Of a stretch of 64,000 bases of DNA, positions 27,885 to 37,621 are shown piece by piece; position 1 is the stretch's first letter; every line of letters starts with the position of its first letter. Where the stretch lies: the NCBI GenBank assembly GCA_030849805.1, contig JASANZ010002183.1:1-64000 (forward strand), written 5' to 3'. The translations under genes were made by a program, and so were the position numbers. Source of the DNA: Sergeia podlipaevii (taxonomy: Eukaryota > Euglenozoa > Kinetoplastea > Trypanosomatida > Trypanosomatidae). The notes beneath the pieces were generated by a model that did no database searches, had not been told where the DNA came from, and saw only the letters and a program-made list of their open reading frames with translations.

Positions 27885-30338
27885 CTACCCTTCTCTCGTT
27901 TGCGTCGTCGTGGTAATATGTCCTGCTGCCACGCCGTTTGGAGTCCACTGCAGTACTAAAGGCGCATCCGCCACGAGTACCTCAGGCGCAAACATCAGCT
28001 CGCACACAACATCAAAGCGTTCCTCCCCTTCCTCGACAAACCTTGTGCAAGACAAGATGCGCACGGCCTGTCGTACATTCCGTGTGTACAAGATGGGCTG
28101 CAGTTGCTGCGTGATTTGCTGCGCGAGAAGCTGCACACGAGCGCAAAACATCCGTGTTGGGCGTGGAGCAACAACAGCAGCAGCACCGCTGCCATTGCGT
28201 AACTGCGGAAACACGCGATGGTGATGGGAAGGAGGTTGCAGTAACAACTTTCCTTTCCGAGTGCAATCAATGGCATCTGGCAGACAGTCCAGCGCAAAGG
28301 TGCACTCATCGTGGGTCAGTGCCTCATTGACGTGCGCGCCGTCAACGTGTACACCACGAATCACACAATCGTGAAACTGTCCGGCATCATCGGGGCCTAC
28401 GAGGCACGCACTGCCCACACGCACAGCGCCAGCTGTGACTCGGCCACGCACAACAGGGCCCACATCCTTTGCAATGAAGGCAAAATCAATGAAAACTTCG
28501 AACCCACGCTCACGCGGCTGATACGCCAGCACCTGCTGCTGCTGGTGCTCCTGCTTTTCTTGTTGTTGTTGATCCAGCTTTGCATGGGGAAGGGAAGAAA
28601 GGAAGCCGCGGAGAGTGTCCAGGCCCGTTCCAGTGACCGATGACACACACAGTATCGGCACACAACCCCTTTGTTCCTTCGCATAACCACTATGAAGGTT
28701 CACATTTCCCTGCTCACAGTAATCAGTTGCCATGGCTGGCGTCTCTACTACTTCGCACGCACAACCAACGCGGTCAAGCTCAGCCGCGAGTTCCATGAGG
28801 AAGCTGTCCACTTCGAAGTCCTCGAGTAGATCGCACCTCGTCACGACCACAAAAAACTGGATGCGAACCGCCAGGCACAAGCTCGCGTACACCGACACAC
28901 CGTCGGGTGGGACATCCGCAGCGACGCAGATGCACACAAATTCTGGACTGCGGCTCATGAGACCAAAGAGCATGCTCTTGCCCATGTCACCCCCCGTGTC
29001 CATCAAAGTAATGGAACGCTTCGGCTGCACAGCATGCTGGTGTGTTGCACCGTTGCCAAGCGTCCTGCAATGAGTCTCAGAATTGGGACTTGTATGGCGG
29101 CTGCTACTGTTATGTTCACCACCGCTGCTGCCACCGCCGTGATGCTCCGACAAAGATATGTTTGACGAAAGTCCATCGGAGCTCACCGCGCGAGCGACGC
29201 ATGAAGAAGAAGTCTTTGATATCATGTTTTCATGCTGCAATATAAACTCCTCTTGTTGCTGCTGCTGATGTTGGTGCATAACGTCACCGTCCTCAAGAGG
29301 CCACACACGAGTCGTGATACTCGTAGTACGACCCGAGTCGACTTCGTGTTTGTGATTAAACAGCAACTGTCGCACAAAACCATCGCCGTCATCGAGTGTA
29401 GAACTGAGTACGACGCTCATCAGAGTTGACTTACCACTCCTAATGGCGCCACAGAAGGCAACGCGGATATCGTGCTGCTGCTGCATAGAAGTAGCTGCGT
29501 GCCGTCGTGTTACGAGTATTTCGCCACACACAAGGCGGCCAGCGCTGCCAGTGGCGGTTGCGTGTGAGGTACGACTTCTCGAAAAGCTCACTTTCGAAGC
29601 GGTTGGAGCCACTGCATGATCTTCATGGTACTGTCTTGCCTCCTTGGCGTTCCCTTTACCGTTTTCATTGTCTCCCTCAGGCATAGTTGCCTCGCGCACC
29701 ACACAACGTTGTAGTACCGTACAGTCAAACTGCAGCGCATCCGCCATGCGTGCAATCGTCCGCACTGATTCGCCAAATTCCTCTTCAGATATGCCCCGTG
29801 GCACGCCATCGTCGGCCACGCCGAGCTGGTACAGACACTGTCCGCTTCCTTCCGTGACGCGAAACTGCATCTGCGTAACTAAATGCTCAAAGCGTGTATC
29901 TGAAATGCCAGTAAGACGCCACTTATACTCCACGTCGCCTTCGTCATCCTCAGCGGCGAGTCGCTCACACCCACAAGAGGGCGGCGGGGCAACCGTTTCC
30001 GCCGTCATAGACTGTCGTTGTTGCTGCTGCTGAGAAGGTGTCTTCTGAAGGAAAGGATCACCATTGTAAGGAACAGCCCTGGATGGAGAAAGTGGTATGT
30101 TTGCTGCCGCATCAGTGGCAGTATTGTGCTTCATAGATGACAAAACGGTACAAGCGGCACCGGCTGGAAAGGGTGTAAGCCGACGAGACGCGCTGAAGCA
30201 TGACACACGGTGCACGAGAGCATCGCGTGATGCAGCAGCAGCGGTGGGGCTCACGGGACTTGTTATTGTAGGCTCATTCTCGTTGAAAGCGCGGGTGTCC
30301 GCGCAGTCACGTATTCGGAATCCCTCTCTTCGAGACAT
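27885..30338 (-). CDS. GTPBP1/GTPBP2-like translational GTPase with degenerate G3 motif
   Basis: An 817-residue protein of the GTPBP1/2 (GP-1) branch of elongation-factor-type GTPases, which act in ribosome rescue or mRNA surveillance in animals. The family's N-terminal domain is clear at 138-212 (EYKWRL, FEHLVTQMQFRV, YQLGVADDG). The G-domain has G1 GAIRSGKS (297-304), G2 region HEVDSGRTTS (331-340), G3 DTGGD (447-451), G4 TRCD (500-503) and a G5-like SSVTG (566-570). A beta-barrel domain II starts near 612 (FEVFIDFAFIAKD). The usual His after DxxG is Asp, and G4 has Arg for Lys. A ~90-residue His/Gln/Ser-rich insert (350-440) separates G2 from G3, and a Gln-rich insert follows G5. GTP binding is likely but hydrolysis is doubtful. 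The N-terminal ~130 residues look disordered. Confidence 0.9.
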   Translation of the reverse strand: MSRREGFRIRDCADTRAFNENEPTITSPVSPTAAAASRDALVHRVSCFSASRRLTPFPAGAACTVLSSMKHNTATDAAANIPLSPSRAVPYNGDPFLQKTPSQQQQQRQSMTAETVAPPPSCGCERLAAEDDEGDVEYKWRLTGISDTRFEHLVTQMQFRVTEGSGQCLYQLGVADDGVPRGISEEEFGESVRTIARMADALQFDCTVLQRCVVREATMPEGDNENGKGNAKEARQYHEDHAVAPTASKVSFSRSRTSHATATGSAGRLVCGEILVTRRHAATSMQQQHDIRVAFCGAIRSGKSTLMSVVLSSTLDDGDGFVRQLLFNHKHEVDSGRTTSITTRVWPLEDGDVMHQHQQQQQEEFILQHENMISKTSSSCVARAVSSDGLSSNISLSEHHGGGSSGGEHNSSSRHTSPNSETHCRTLGNGATHQHAVQPKRSITLMDTGGDMGKSMLFGLMSRSPEFVCICVAADVPPDGVSVYASLCLAVRIQFFVVVTRCDLLEDFEVDSFLMELAAELDRVGCACEVVETPAMATDYCEQGNVNLHSGYAKEQRGCVPILCVSSVTGTGLDTLRGFLSSLPHAKLDQQQQEKQEHQQQQVLAYQPRERGFEVFIDFAFIAKDVGPVVRGRVTAGAVRVGSACLVGPDDAGQFHDCVIRGVHVDGAHVNEALTHDECTFALDCLPDAIDCTRKGKLLLQPPSHHHRVFPQLRNGSGAAAVVAPRPTRMFCARVQLLAQQITQQLQPILYTRNVRQAVRILSCTRFVEEGEERFDVVCELMFAPEVLVADAPLVLQWTPNGVAAGHITTTTQTREG

Positions 30339-31087
30339 AACTCCTCCCTAGCTTGTAAGTACAGTAATGATAGCTGATGCTGCCGCTTTGTTTTCCTTTA
30401 GAGCTTCTTTTGTTGTTATCAGGGAGATTTCTTTCTTTTTTTTTTCCTTACCCTTATTCCTTTTTCTTTTCTGCTTGCTATCGTTGGACTAAATATATAC
30501 ACGTACAGACAACTAGAAAGAAAAAAAACAAGAAATGTGTGCGGGTGAGTGAGTGAGAGAGAGAGAGAAAAATAGAGAAAAAGAGAAAGAGAAGATTCCC
30601 CTAAGTGAGAGTATGCTTTGCTTCACTTGAATATATGCACAACCTATTTATGTATATTAAAGAAAAAGAGAAAAGGGGCATTTAAAAGTTATAAGAAGAA
30701 AATAATAAGAGAAAGAGGGCAGTGATGACAATGAGAATACTAGATATCTACTGCACAGGGCTTCAAGTGCATAAACGCATCGTTGTGGTCTACAACAAAG
30801 AAAAAAAAAAAGCGCACAGAAAAGAAAGATCGCTTCCCTGCCGGCGACATAATTGTCGTCAATTTGTTCCTAAATGATATATGTACTTTTTTTGTGTGTC
30901 TGTTTTAAAAGAATAATAATGATAGTAACAGAAAAGAATTTGTTGCTGCTTAAGCTCGCATTTGTGATGTGAGCTGGTTCAGTTCAAAAATCCATATTCT
31001 CTCTCAGCCCATTTAAAAGCTAACTAGTTTAACTCCCTTCGTCGTTCCTTTGGCAGAAAACACATTTGGAATCATCCTGAGTAAGCT
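30339..31087. other. Spacer upstream of the GTPase gene, including the eL33 3' UTR
   Basis: No gene is seen. It contains a GA-rich stretch at 30544-30595, A/G-rich sequence at 30655-30720 and an imperfect hairpin near 30954-30975. Confidence 0.4.
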
Positions 31088-31522
31088 TTAAATGCGGCTA
31101 GGGTAGAGGTAGACACGCACGCGGCGGCCGATGGCGTGGGCCGGGATGGACGCACCGTTGAACTTGGCGCGGATCATACCAGCGTTACCGTGGGGGCGAG
31201 TGACGCGGCCCCAGATGGCGCGGGTGGTGCTGCGGCGAGCGGGAGCCTTGCTCCAGCGCACGCAACGCTTCACCTTCTGGCCGTGGTAGACGTAGCACAC
31301 GCGCTTGCCGACGTAGAAGGTGGCATCCTCGCGGGTGTTCACATTCTCGATGCGGACCAGGGCGGTCTTCTTGGTCTGGCCGTAGAGACCACGAGTGTAG
31401 CCGGCGAGGGTGGCCTTCATGTAGAGACGGGGAGCCTTGCGGTTACGAGTCACAGTGCTCTTCTTCTTGGAGAGCTGGTGAATCTTCTTGCTGCGCTCAG
31501 CGTGCACCTTGGAGGTCGTCAT
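31088..31522 (-). CDS. RPL35A: 60S ribosomal protein eL33 (L35a)
   Basis: A 144-residue protein of the large ribosomal subunit. The eL33 core is unmistakable: PRLYMKATLAGYTRGL (31-46), TKKTALVRIENV (50-61), a YVGKRVCYVYHGQK stretch (71-84), then IWGRVTRPHGNAGMIRAKF and a C-terminal RVYLYPSRI. A ~30-residue Lys/Arg/Ser-rich N-terminal extension is present. Third codon positions are almost all G or C, a bias far stronger than in neighbouring genes and typical of highly translated mRNAs. The start at 31522 follows a long pyrimidine tract and an AG at 31555-31556. Confidence 0.97.
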   Translation of the reverse strand: MTTSKVHAERSKKIHQLSKKKSTVTRNRKAPRLYMKATLAGYTRGLYGQTKKTALVRIENVNTREDATFYVGKRVCYVYHGQKVKRCVRWSKAPARRSTTRAIWGRVTRPHGNAGMIRAKFNGASIPAHAIGRRVRVYLYPSRI

Positions 31523-32068
31523 TTTCTTTGATATGGCTACTGTAGAACGTGCAGCTATATTTCAAAAATATGAAAAAATTGAAAGTGAAAGAACAAAGGT
31601 TGGGGAAGAGAATAAAAGGAAGGGCGACAGTAAGGAGAGAAGGAGAGCATAAGTGCAAGTGAGAAAAAAAAAATGACTTTCGCGCATCGCGGAAATATTC
31701 CCCCCAAAAAAGAAGAGTGCATTCATCTTTATGAGACAATGTGCACATGTGATTAAAAAAATTGTCTTCGCTACTGACTTGTTTTTTATTTTTGCTGTCG
31801 TTTTGCAGACAAAGAAAAGCGCAGACGCGCATTTCCACCGCTACGGAGGATATCTGCATGCGACATATATAGAAGTGTGTGTGTGTGTGTGGTGTGTGTA
31901 AAAAATAATAATTAAGAAAAACAATAATACCACAATCCTCTTCGTGCTTTTGTCACTCCTACTTCACATGAATAAGCAAAATACTTAGTGTTGAAGCAAG
32001 CGCCAACAACGAAAAACGCAAACATGACGGTAAAACAGATAGCTAAGAGAGAATAAAATATATGTAAA
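31523..32068. other. Spacer upstream of eL33
   Basis: No gene is seen. It holds the eL33 splice signals, a GT repeat at 31874-31898 and the 3' UTR of the small membrane protein. A 120-codon minus-strand frame at 31497-31859 overlaps these signals and is rejected. Confidence 0.45.
31555..31680 (-). promoter_or_regulatory. Long pyrimidine tract and AG upstream of eL33
   Basis: The coding strand is mainly C/T from about 31675 to 31583. It is followed by an AG at 31556-31555 within TATAGC and a second CAG nearer the start. This gives a 5' UTR of about 32 nt. Strong tracts of this kind are usual for ribosomal-protein mRNAs in kinetoplastids. The precise acceptor is inferred. Confidence 0.5.
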
Positions 32069-32473
32069 CTACATGACATGCGTCGTGCCATATGCCTCAC
32101 GAGTTGCACTAGCCGCACTCGCTGCATTGTGGTCACTACCACGACAGTGTTGTCGCCTTTCCAACAAAGGGGTTGATTCTTGCATATCTAAAATACCTTC
32201 GTACTCAGCAAGACGTGCCTCACGCTCCATCAGCTCTGCCGCCGCCACCTTTCTATCCTCTCGGATCGATTTCACTGTAAGAGCAATTCCCACAATCAGA
32301 TAGAGTACAGACGCTCGTCGGCAGGAGCGAGCCTTCTGTGCCGAGTCCCAGTGGCGCGTAGCTGACGTCACTGCCATCGATGTAATGCCAATGTCAAACA
32401 AATAGCCAACTAAGAATACGCAGGCAGCGTTCAGATAGCAAAATACAATGCAGGCTTTCGTACCAAATCCCAT
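32069..32473 (-). CDS. Small two-helix membrane protein (LNAA/WD module)
   Basis: A 134-residue membrane protein of unknown function. Two hydrophobic helices are visible at about 5-27 and 54-68, joined by a loop with HWD (41-43) and KARSC (47-51). A charged, helical C-terminal tail with acidic and basic residues follows. Residues 6-60 align without gaps to residues 327-381 of the next gene upstream (33538-35061), sharing FC-x-LNAA, FL, S-x-A, WD, KA-x-x-C and a Tyr. That makes the two genes relatives. No signal sequence beyond the first helix is seen. The start at 32473 is the only sensible ATG because the helix begins five residues later. Confidence 0.8.
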   Translation of the reverse strand: MGFGTKACIVFCYLNAACVFLVGYLFDIGITSMAVTSATRHWDSAQKARSCRRASVLYLIVGIALTVKSIREDRKVAAAELMEREARLAEYEGILDMQESTPLLERRQHCRGSDHNAASAASATREAYGTTHVM

Positions 32474-32852
32474 TTTCTGTTTTCCTTTTGATTTGTTTTC
32501 ACGGTTTTTTTTTTGTTGTTGTTGGTGTTGTTCGTGCTGTTCTGCGTTCGTTTTGGTAGCTATCGTGAACTACAGGAGGAAGAAGGCGGAGAAAAGAAGT
32601 TATGTAACGCTTCCGGTGCTGTATGGTAAACCTCTCTTTCTCTCTCAATTTTTTTAGATTTTTTTTTTTAAAAAAAGACGATGTATTTAAACTAGTGGAT
32701 GTAACAAATACGCCGAAACTAATGACACGCACTCTCGCTCTCACAGAAAGATCTATCTCTAGCCAAAGCAAGAAAAAAAAATGCTCCTGGACGTGCTGTA
32801 CGTTTCCACAAGTTTTGATAGTCCGAAATTTTTCCTTTTTTCCTTGTGAAAA

Positions 32853-32889
<37 letters not shown>

Positions 32890-33537
32890 TATACGATAAG
32901 GCACAAGCTTACGTGATGCGTCGCCACAGGCACAAAAGCAAGGCAGGTTATGTACAATTGTCACACTTGAGCAAGGGAGTGCTGGCTCCTCAGCGGTGTG
33001 CAAGAAACTAAATGTAAAATGGATGCGATTTTTTTTTTCACCCAAATCTGGAAAGGATGTAAAGAAAGGAGCAGATAGCAGCACAGACTTGCCTTTCACA
33101 CAGTATCGCCGTCAATCAAAGCACAATAATGCTTCCTAACAAAAACAAAGAGGGGGGGGAGGGGGGAAGGGCATGGAAAAGACAGAAAAGAAAACAATTA
33201 AATGTATTTGAAAATAAATGTTTTGATATGGCAGTAGTTTGGTTCTCCTTTTTTTTCTTTTTCTTTACTTTTCACACGAGAGCAGTCATAAATAGATGAG
33301 AAAGTCCATGTCATGAAGCAGCAAATGCTTCCTGGGTAAGAGTAGATGCTTTTTCAAAAAAAAAAAAAAAAAAAAAAGATATGGATACGTTCGATTTGGC
33401 TTTTATCAAAATTACTATTATGTTTTGAGAAAGCCCGAAAAGCAAAAAATAATAATAATAATAATAGCAATTATCGAAAAGAATACAGCATAAGCTGATC
33501 TCTCTCTCTCTCTCACGCACACGCGCACACTCACCCA
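32474..33537. other. 1.1-kb spacer
   Basis: No gene is supported. It contains an (AT)n tract at 32856-32888, a long A-run at 33356-33377, an AAT run near 33450-33465 and a TC repeat at 33499-33514. A 126-codon minus-strand frame at 32719-33099 crosses the (AT)n tract and is rejected. Confidence 0.45.
32856..32888. repeat. (AT)n microsatellite, 33 bp
   Basis: An uninterrupted AT run in spacer sequence. Confidence 0.9.
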
Positions 33538-35061
33538 CTACAGAATCTGAACATTTTCCTGTTCGAAATCATGTCTTCTAGAAAACAGATCTCGAATCCT
33601 TCGTCCAAATGCTCTTATGCGCATCGCAGTGCGACTGCCTTCACTGGCGCTGTGGTCCGCCACGAGTGAGGGTGACCCTATCCGAGGCAGGCGAGATCGA
33701 ACGTCAAGGGCCGCGAGCCTTCCAGACGCATGCGCTGCTACCACTGAATACGCAAGCGAACGGCGGTGGCGCCGCAGCGCACCGTCCCGTGAGCGGTGTG
33801 TCTCAGAGCCCCTCCGCAAGCGCATATAGCAGAATTTTAAACGACTCGCCATGACGACTAGACCCTCCAGCACACGTCGCGCACGTGCCCAAACACCATC
33901 CGCGCTGCAGACGATGCAGAAAAGAGAATAGTAGAGCCCAGCCCACGCGCATGCCTTCGCTTTGACATCAGGATCCCAACCATGGGCAAACACTGCTAAT
34001 GCGAAAGAAATGTGGCGGCCTCGAAGCATCCATGAAAAGAGAAACAGGAGAGCAGCGTTAAGGGCACAAAAACATCCCATCGCAGTGCGTAGTGTCTTTC
34101 CACTGCTCAAAAAAGATCCCTTGCGACTTGCACCGCTACCGCGCATGATGGGAGAGGAACACGAGTAAGCTTCAGGGATATTTCGACTGCCTTGTATGCT
34201 CTGTCGTCGTCGTGCTCCACCTTGCACGTCATCGTTATCACCATCATAAGTCGCGAAGCTTCCTCCTTTCTCTACGTTCATTGCGACTAAGTGCTGTGAT
34301 CCTGAAACTAGTGTGGAAGACTGCCGCCGCTGCATCTCGTCAACGCAGGTACTAGGATACGACATTTCGCTTCCACTATGAGGGCTACCAGTGTAATAGC
34401 CGCCGCCAGTGTCGACATCTACGGAGCTGTAAGAAGGTGGAGAATGAGAAGACGTAGCGTTGCAGGTCGTGTCGGTTTTTTGTCTACACTTCAAGGTAAA
34501 ACCACCCCTCGCAAAGCCACTACTAGACTGTGACAGCTGCGAGGTTCCCAGTTGCGAGGTCCGTGGTGAGTACAATATTTGACCAACAGGCTTTAGAGAA
34601 ACCAACGAATGTGATAGAGGTGTACAAGTGGATACTGTCCGTCTAACTGAACCAAATGGCACCTCAGTAAAGCCCTCTTCACGCGCGCGAGAGACCAGGG
34701 GAAACGTCGACATTCGCACAATAGACGATGATAGCTGTACCTGTTCCTCAAACTCCTTTCGTTCCACGTCCACTATAACAGAAGTGCTCTTCATGGAAAG
34801 CGGCGAGGCAGTAGTGCCAGGAAGACCAACAATAGAAGTGCCAACTTGTCGGCGTACCCCAACCCAATCAATGCGGTTCTCTTCGCCCGGCTCGACTACA
34901 GACAGTCCAGTATAATTAGAGGATTGAGCAGGCCGCTCCCCTAGTGCATGTTCCGAGTCATGCCTGCCATCACTGCCGCCGTCACTACTGTTATCACTCT
35001 CACTATCGTCGCAGCGACTGGACACTAGAAAGAGTCTTTGTGCTGCGTCATCTCTCTCCAT
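33538..35061 (-). CDS. Two-helix membrane protein with long Ser-rich N-terminus (LNAA/WD module)
   Basis: A 507-residue protein. The first ~320 residues are Ser/Thr-rich, acidic at the start and without clear folded domains, so probably disordered and cytosolic. Two membrane helices follow at about 326-346 and 372-388, joined by a loop with GWD (361-363) and KAKAC (367-371). This module matches the neighbouring small protein (32069-32473) without gaps. The C-terminal ~110 residues are strongly Arg-rich (RMRLRRGSE-like stretches) and end in an acidic segment. A membrane-tethered scaffold or regulator is possible, but no function is known. The start at 35061 is the first ATG of the frame. Confidence 0.8.
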   Translation of the reverse strand: MERDDAAQRLFLVSSRCDDSESDNSSDGGSDGRHDSEHALGERPAQSSNYTGLSVVEPGEENRIDWVGVRRQVGTSIVGLPGTTASPLSMKSTSVIVDVERKEFEEQVQLSSSIVRMSTFPLVSRAREEGFTEVPFGSVRRTVSTCTPLSHSLVSLKPVGQILYSPRTSQLGTSQLSQSSSGFARGGFTLKCRQKTDTTCNATSSHSPPSYSSVDVDTGGGYYTGSPHSGSEMSYPSTCVDEMQRRQSSTLVSGSQHLVAMNVEKGGSFATYDGDNDDVQGGARRRQSIQGSRNIPEAYSCSSPIMRGSGASRKGSFLSSGKTLRTAMGCFCALNAALLFLFSWMLRGRHISFALAVFAHGWDPDVKAKACAWAGLYYSLFCIVCSADGVWARARRVLEGLVVMASRLKFCYMRLRRGSETHRSRDGALRRHRRSLAYSVVAAHASGRLAALDVRSRLPRIGSPSLVADHSASEGSRTAMRIRAFGRRIRDLFSRRHDFEQENVQIL

Positions 35062-35591
35062 GCATAGCCTACAGCCAATGTATGTATAATTATTTATATA
35101 TTTTTACAAAAACTGTGTATAGACGTACTTACATTTCAAAAAAAAAAAAGAAAAGAAGAATAGGAAAGGAAGAGGAAGGGAGGGTAAATAAATAATAGTC
35201 GCGCAATTGCTATCCAGTCATAATGAGACAGCTACACACACAAAAAAAAGTAAACGTTGTGAGTGTTTCGGTAGTGGCTACTGATTCCTTTTGCGTGTTT
35301 TTTTTTTTTTTTTTTTGGGGGGGGGGGGGGAATGATACCCTTTACTTTTGCTCTTACTATCGATGACCATACTTGAAATTTCTCTTTCATTAAAGTTGAT
35401 CATGGTAAATATGCATTTTCGTAGTCTAAAAGTGAATCTACGTCACGCTAATATATAAAGCGTCTAAGCCTAACAACAGAAACCTCTTTCTCTATGTATC
35501 TATCTATTTATCTATATAGGAATACATATAGCAATCACTGTACAACAACGAAAGAGGAGGAGTGAGACTTTTCTCTATATAATGTCCCCTC
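35062..35591. other. Spacer with T19/G14 block
   Basis: No gene is seen. It holds a T-run of 19 followed at once by a G-run of 14 (35298-35330, plus strand), A-rich sequence at 35139-35165 and TATC repeats near 35498-35512. Confidence 0.45.
35298..35330. repeat. T19 then G14 homopolymer block
   Basis: Read directly: 19 T (35298-35316) followed by 14 G (35317-35330). Homopolymer lengths depend on the sequencing method. Confidence 0.8.
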
Positions 35592-36791
35592 CTAGTGGTA
35601 CACTGGTCCGCGCAATGCAAATTCTAGCCTTTGAATCCTCCGTAGCAGTTTCTCCATCGCCTCTTCTTGAGCAGAGGGTGGGCATGCTGTGAGAGATGGC
35701 TCGTTGGGCACCGTCGCGCTGGGTTTCACGCTGTCACCTTGATGGCACAAGTACTCAGTTCGATACGTCGCGTATGCCCTCCACGCCGACGACTCTCCAT
35801 CCTTGCTATGAGTGAGAGCGGCGGCTGTGCTGCTGCCTTCACCACTTTCCCCAACGACACCGGCAACTTTCTCGCCTGCACCTCCCGCATCACCTTCAGT
35901 GCCCATATTCTTTGGCAGCCACGTTTTTGGCCTTGAACTAACCTGGCTTAACAGTGGGCATGCACAGCACCTCTCATGCGAACTCTCTAGTCTAATGTGC
36001 ATTTCCGGAGCAGGTGCGCCTGCGGCAGAAAAGCAGCTGTTGATGTCTGTGTTGGTGATATGTGTTACGATCATACGAGAAGGAGCACAGCATATGTGGT
36101 CCCCATGCCACAAGAAACGGCCGCCATTGCCACCTCCTGCCCTGTTATCCTGATCGTGTGAATCTTCCAGGTCAGATCCGTCAAATCCAAAGCGATGCGT
36201 GTAAAAGTTTTGCCACTTGGCAAATGCCTCAGCGCGACGATGTAGTTGTTCCTCAACCGTTGGCTGCGCTGCTGCTATAGGAGATAAAGAAGACTGAAAT
36301 GCCAGCGCGCCAGACTTGCACGTACACACGTTTTGTGTCTGACGCAGCTGAGAATTGTACGAGCACGGTCTTACCTCCACTGTGGCACCACTCTCCTCCT
36401 CTGGCACTCCGCTCTCTTCATCTTCAGGCATTTCACTGTCCCCCTCCAGCACCGCAAAGGGCATGTCATCGCTCCATTCCCCAGGAAGACACAGCTGTAA
36501 GATATCCCCGGCGGCTAAAGGGACGGGACCGCGCTCGTAAATAACGCCGTTCAATAGCAGAGAAAATGCAGCAGGGTCCCACGCGCTGGCCACTAGCATC
36601 TTCTGGTGTGATACGGAAGAAGAAGAAGAGGAAATCGCTTCAAGCACTACGCGAACAGATCGAGTGGCATCCCTCGTCAATACGGCGAAGTCACCGTGAC
36701 TGCGAAGTGTGACAGCCGTCGCTTTGGCGTCAAAGCAGGCCGTTAGCGTATAGCACGACGTGGTCATGCCCGAACTAGAGCGCGCTGCCAT
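35592..36791 (-). CDS. Hypothetical protein, possible FHA-like N-terminal fold
   Basis: A 399-residue protein that I do not recognise. Residues 10-120 look beta-rich. A stretch with LLLNG, then PLAAGDILQLCLPG (about 83-107), has the spacing of the second half of an FHA domain, and VSHQ lies where FHA proteins have their S-x-x-H. This resemblance is weak. An acidic, Glu/Pro-rich linker (118-136) follows. The middle contains several Cys and His residues. The C-terminus ends in a short amphipathic helix (EKLLRRIQRLEFAL), perhaps a coiled coil. No signal peptide or membrane helix is seen. Starts at Met1 (36791) and Met9 are both possible. Confidence 0.78.
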   Translation of the reverse strand: MAARSSSGMTTSCYTLTACFDAKATAVTLRSHGDFAVLTRDATRSVRVVLEAISSSSSSVSHQKMLVASAWDPAAFSLLLNGVIYERGPVPLAAGDILQLCLPGEWSDDMPFAVLEGDSEMPEDEESGVPEEESGATVEVRPCSYNSQLRQTQNVCTCKSGALAFQSSLSPIAAAQPTVEEQLHRRAEAFAKWQNFYTHRFGFDGSDLEDSHDQDNRAGGGNGGRFLWHGDHICCAPSRMIVTHITNTDINSCFSAAGAPAPEMHIRLESSHERCCACPLLSQVSSRPKTWLPKNMGTEGDAGGAGEKVAGVVGESGEGSSTAAALTHSKDGESSAWRAYATYRTEYLCHQGDSVKPSATVPNEPSLTACPPSAQEEAMEKLLRRIQRLEFALRGPVYH

Positions 36792-36934
36792 GTAAGCTGG
36801 TACTGCTATTTTTTCTTTTTACTAGAGTCTTATATATTCCGCTTCTTTTGAAACTCAAGAATGATTGTAAAGTGTGAGATACGAGATGTGCCACCTTACT
36901 TGCTCAAAAGGATAGAACACAATAGCCTACAAGC

Positions 36935-36956
36935 GAGAGAGAGAGAGAGAGAGAGA
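36935..36956. repeat. (GA)n microsatellite
   Basis: A GA dinucleotide run on the plus strand, so pyrimidine on the transcribed strand. It lies upstream of the unknown gene ending at 35592. Confidence 0.85.
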
Positions 36957-37621
36957 AAAAAAGGAGCAAACACAACATGATAAAGAAAATACTTCATTGA
37001 TCTGAAAGCACGCGTTCTATGAAAAAGATCACATCACAGACAAAAATTTAGTCCTTCAATCAGCTGGTGACAAGGTGCAACAGCAATCATATGTTATTAA
37101 AAAAAGGATGATAATTTTTGCTTTGTTTTTATAATATTGAATAAAAAAAAAATAACAATAATAACACAAATATGGAAATATGTGTCCAATCATGTAACGT
37201 GGTATCCATATATAAAAACAAACAAAAAAAAAGAAGAAGGAGACGAACAGTAGATGCAAGGTTCATTTTCTTTTTGTTGTTATTGTTGTTTCATTGTTGT
37301 TGTTTACATAGTCGCACAAATGTTCACCTCCTTCGTGCATAAAAGGACAGAGAGAGAGAGAGAGAGAAAAAAAAAAAAATGAACCAACTCTATACACCAC
37401 ACGCCAAAACAACCATTCAGTCACATGCAATCATTCATGTTCAGTAGCAGCAGCAACAAAGAAAATATAAATGTACCACGTAGACACTTCAGCAGGTTAC
37501 GCTACGCTACAACAACAACAACGAAAAACTATACATTCTGCACACAAGTACACGCGGTGACAAAGCTGCAATCCAAGCTAGCAAGAAAGGAAAAGAACCC
37601 CCCCCCCCAAAAAAAAAAAAA

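Noticed and set aside
31136..31531. 131-codon plus-strand frame
   Set aside because: It is antisense to eL33, produced by the strong GC-ending codon bias of that gene.
31497..31859. 120-codon minus-strand frame upstream of eL33
   Set aside because: It runs through the pyrimidine tract and splice acceptor of eL33 and overlaps its start.
32719..33099. 126-codon minus-strand frame
   Set aside because: It includes the (AT)n tract at 32856-32888 and has no family features.
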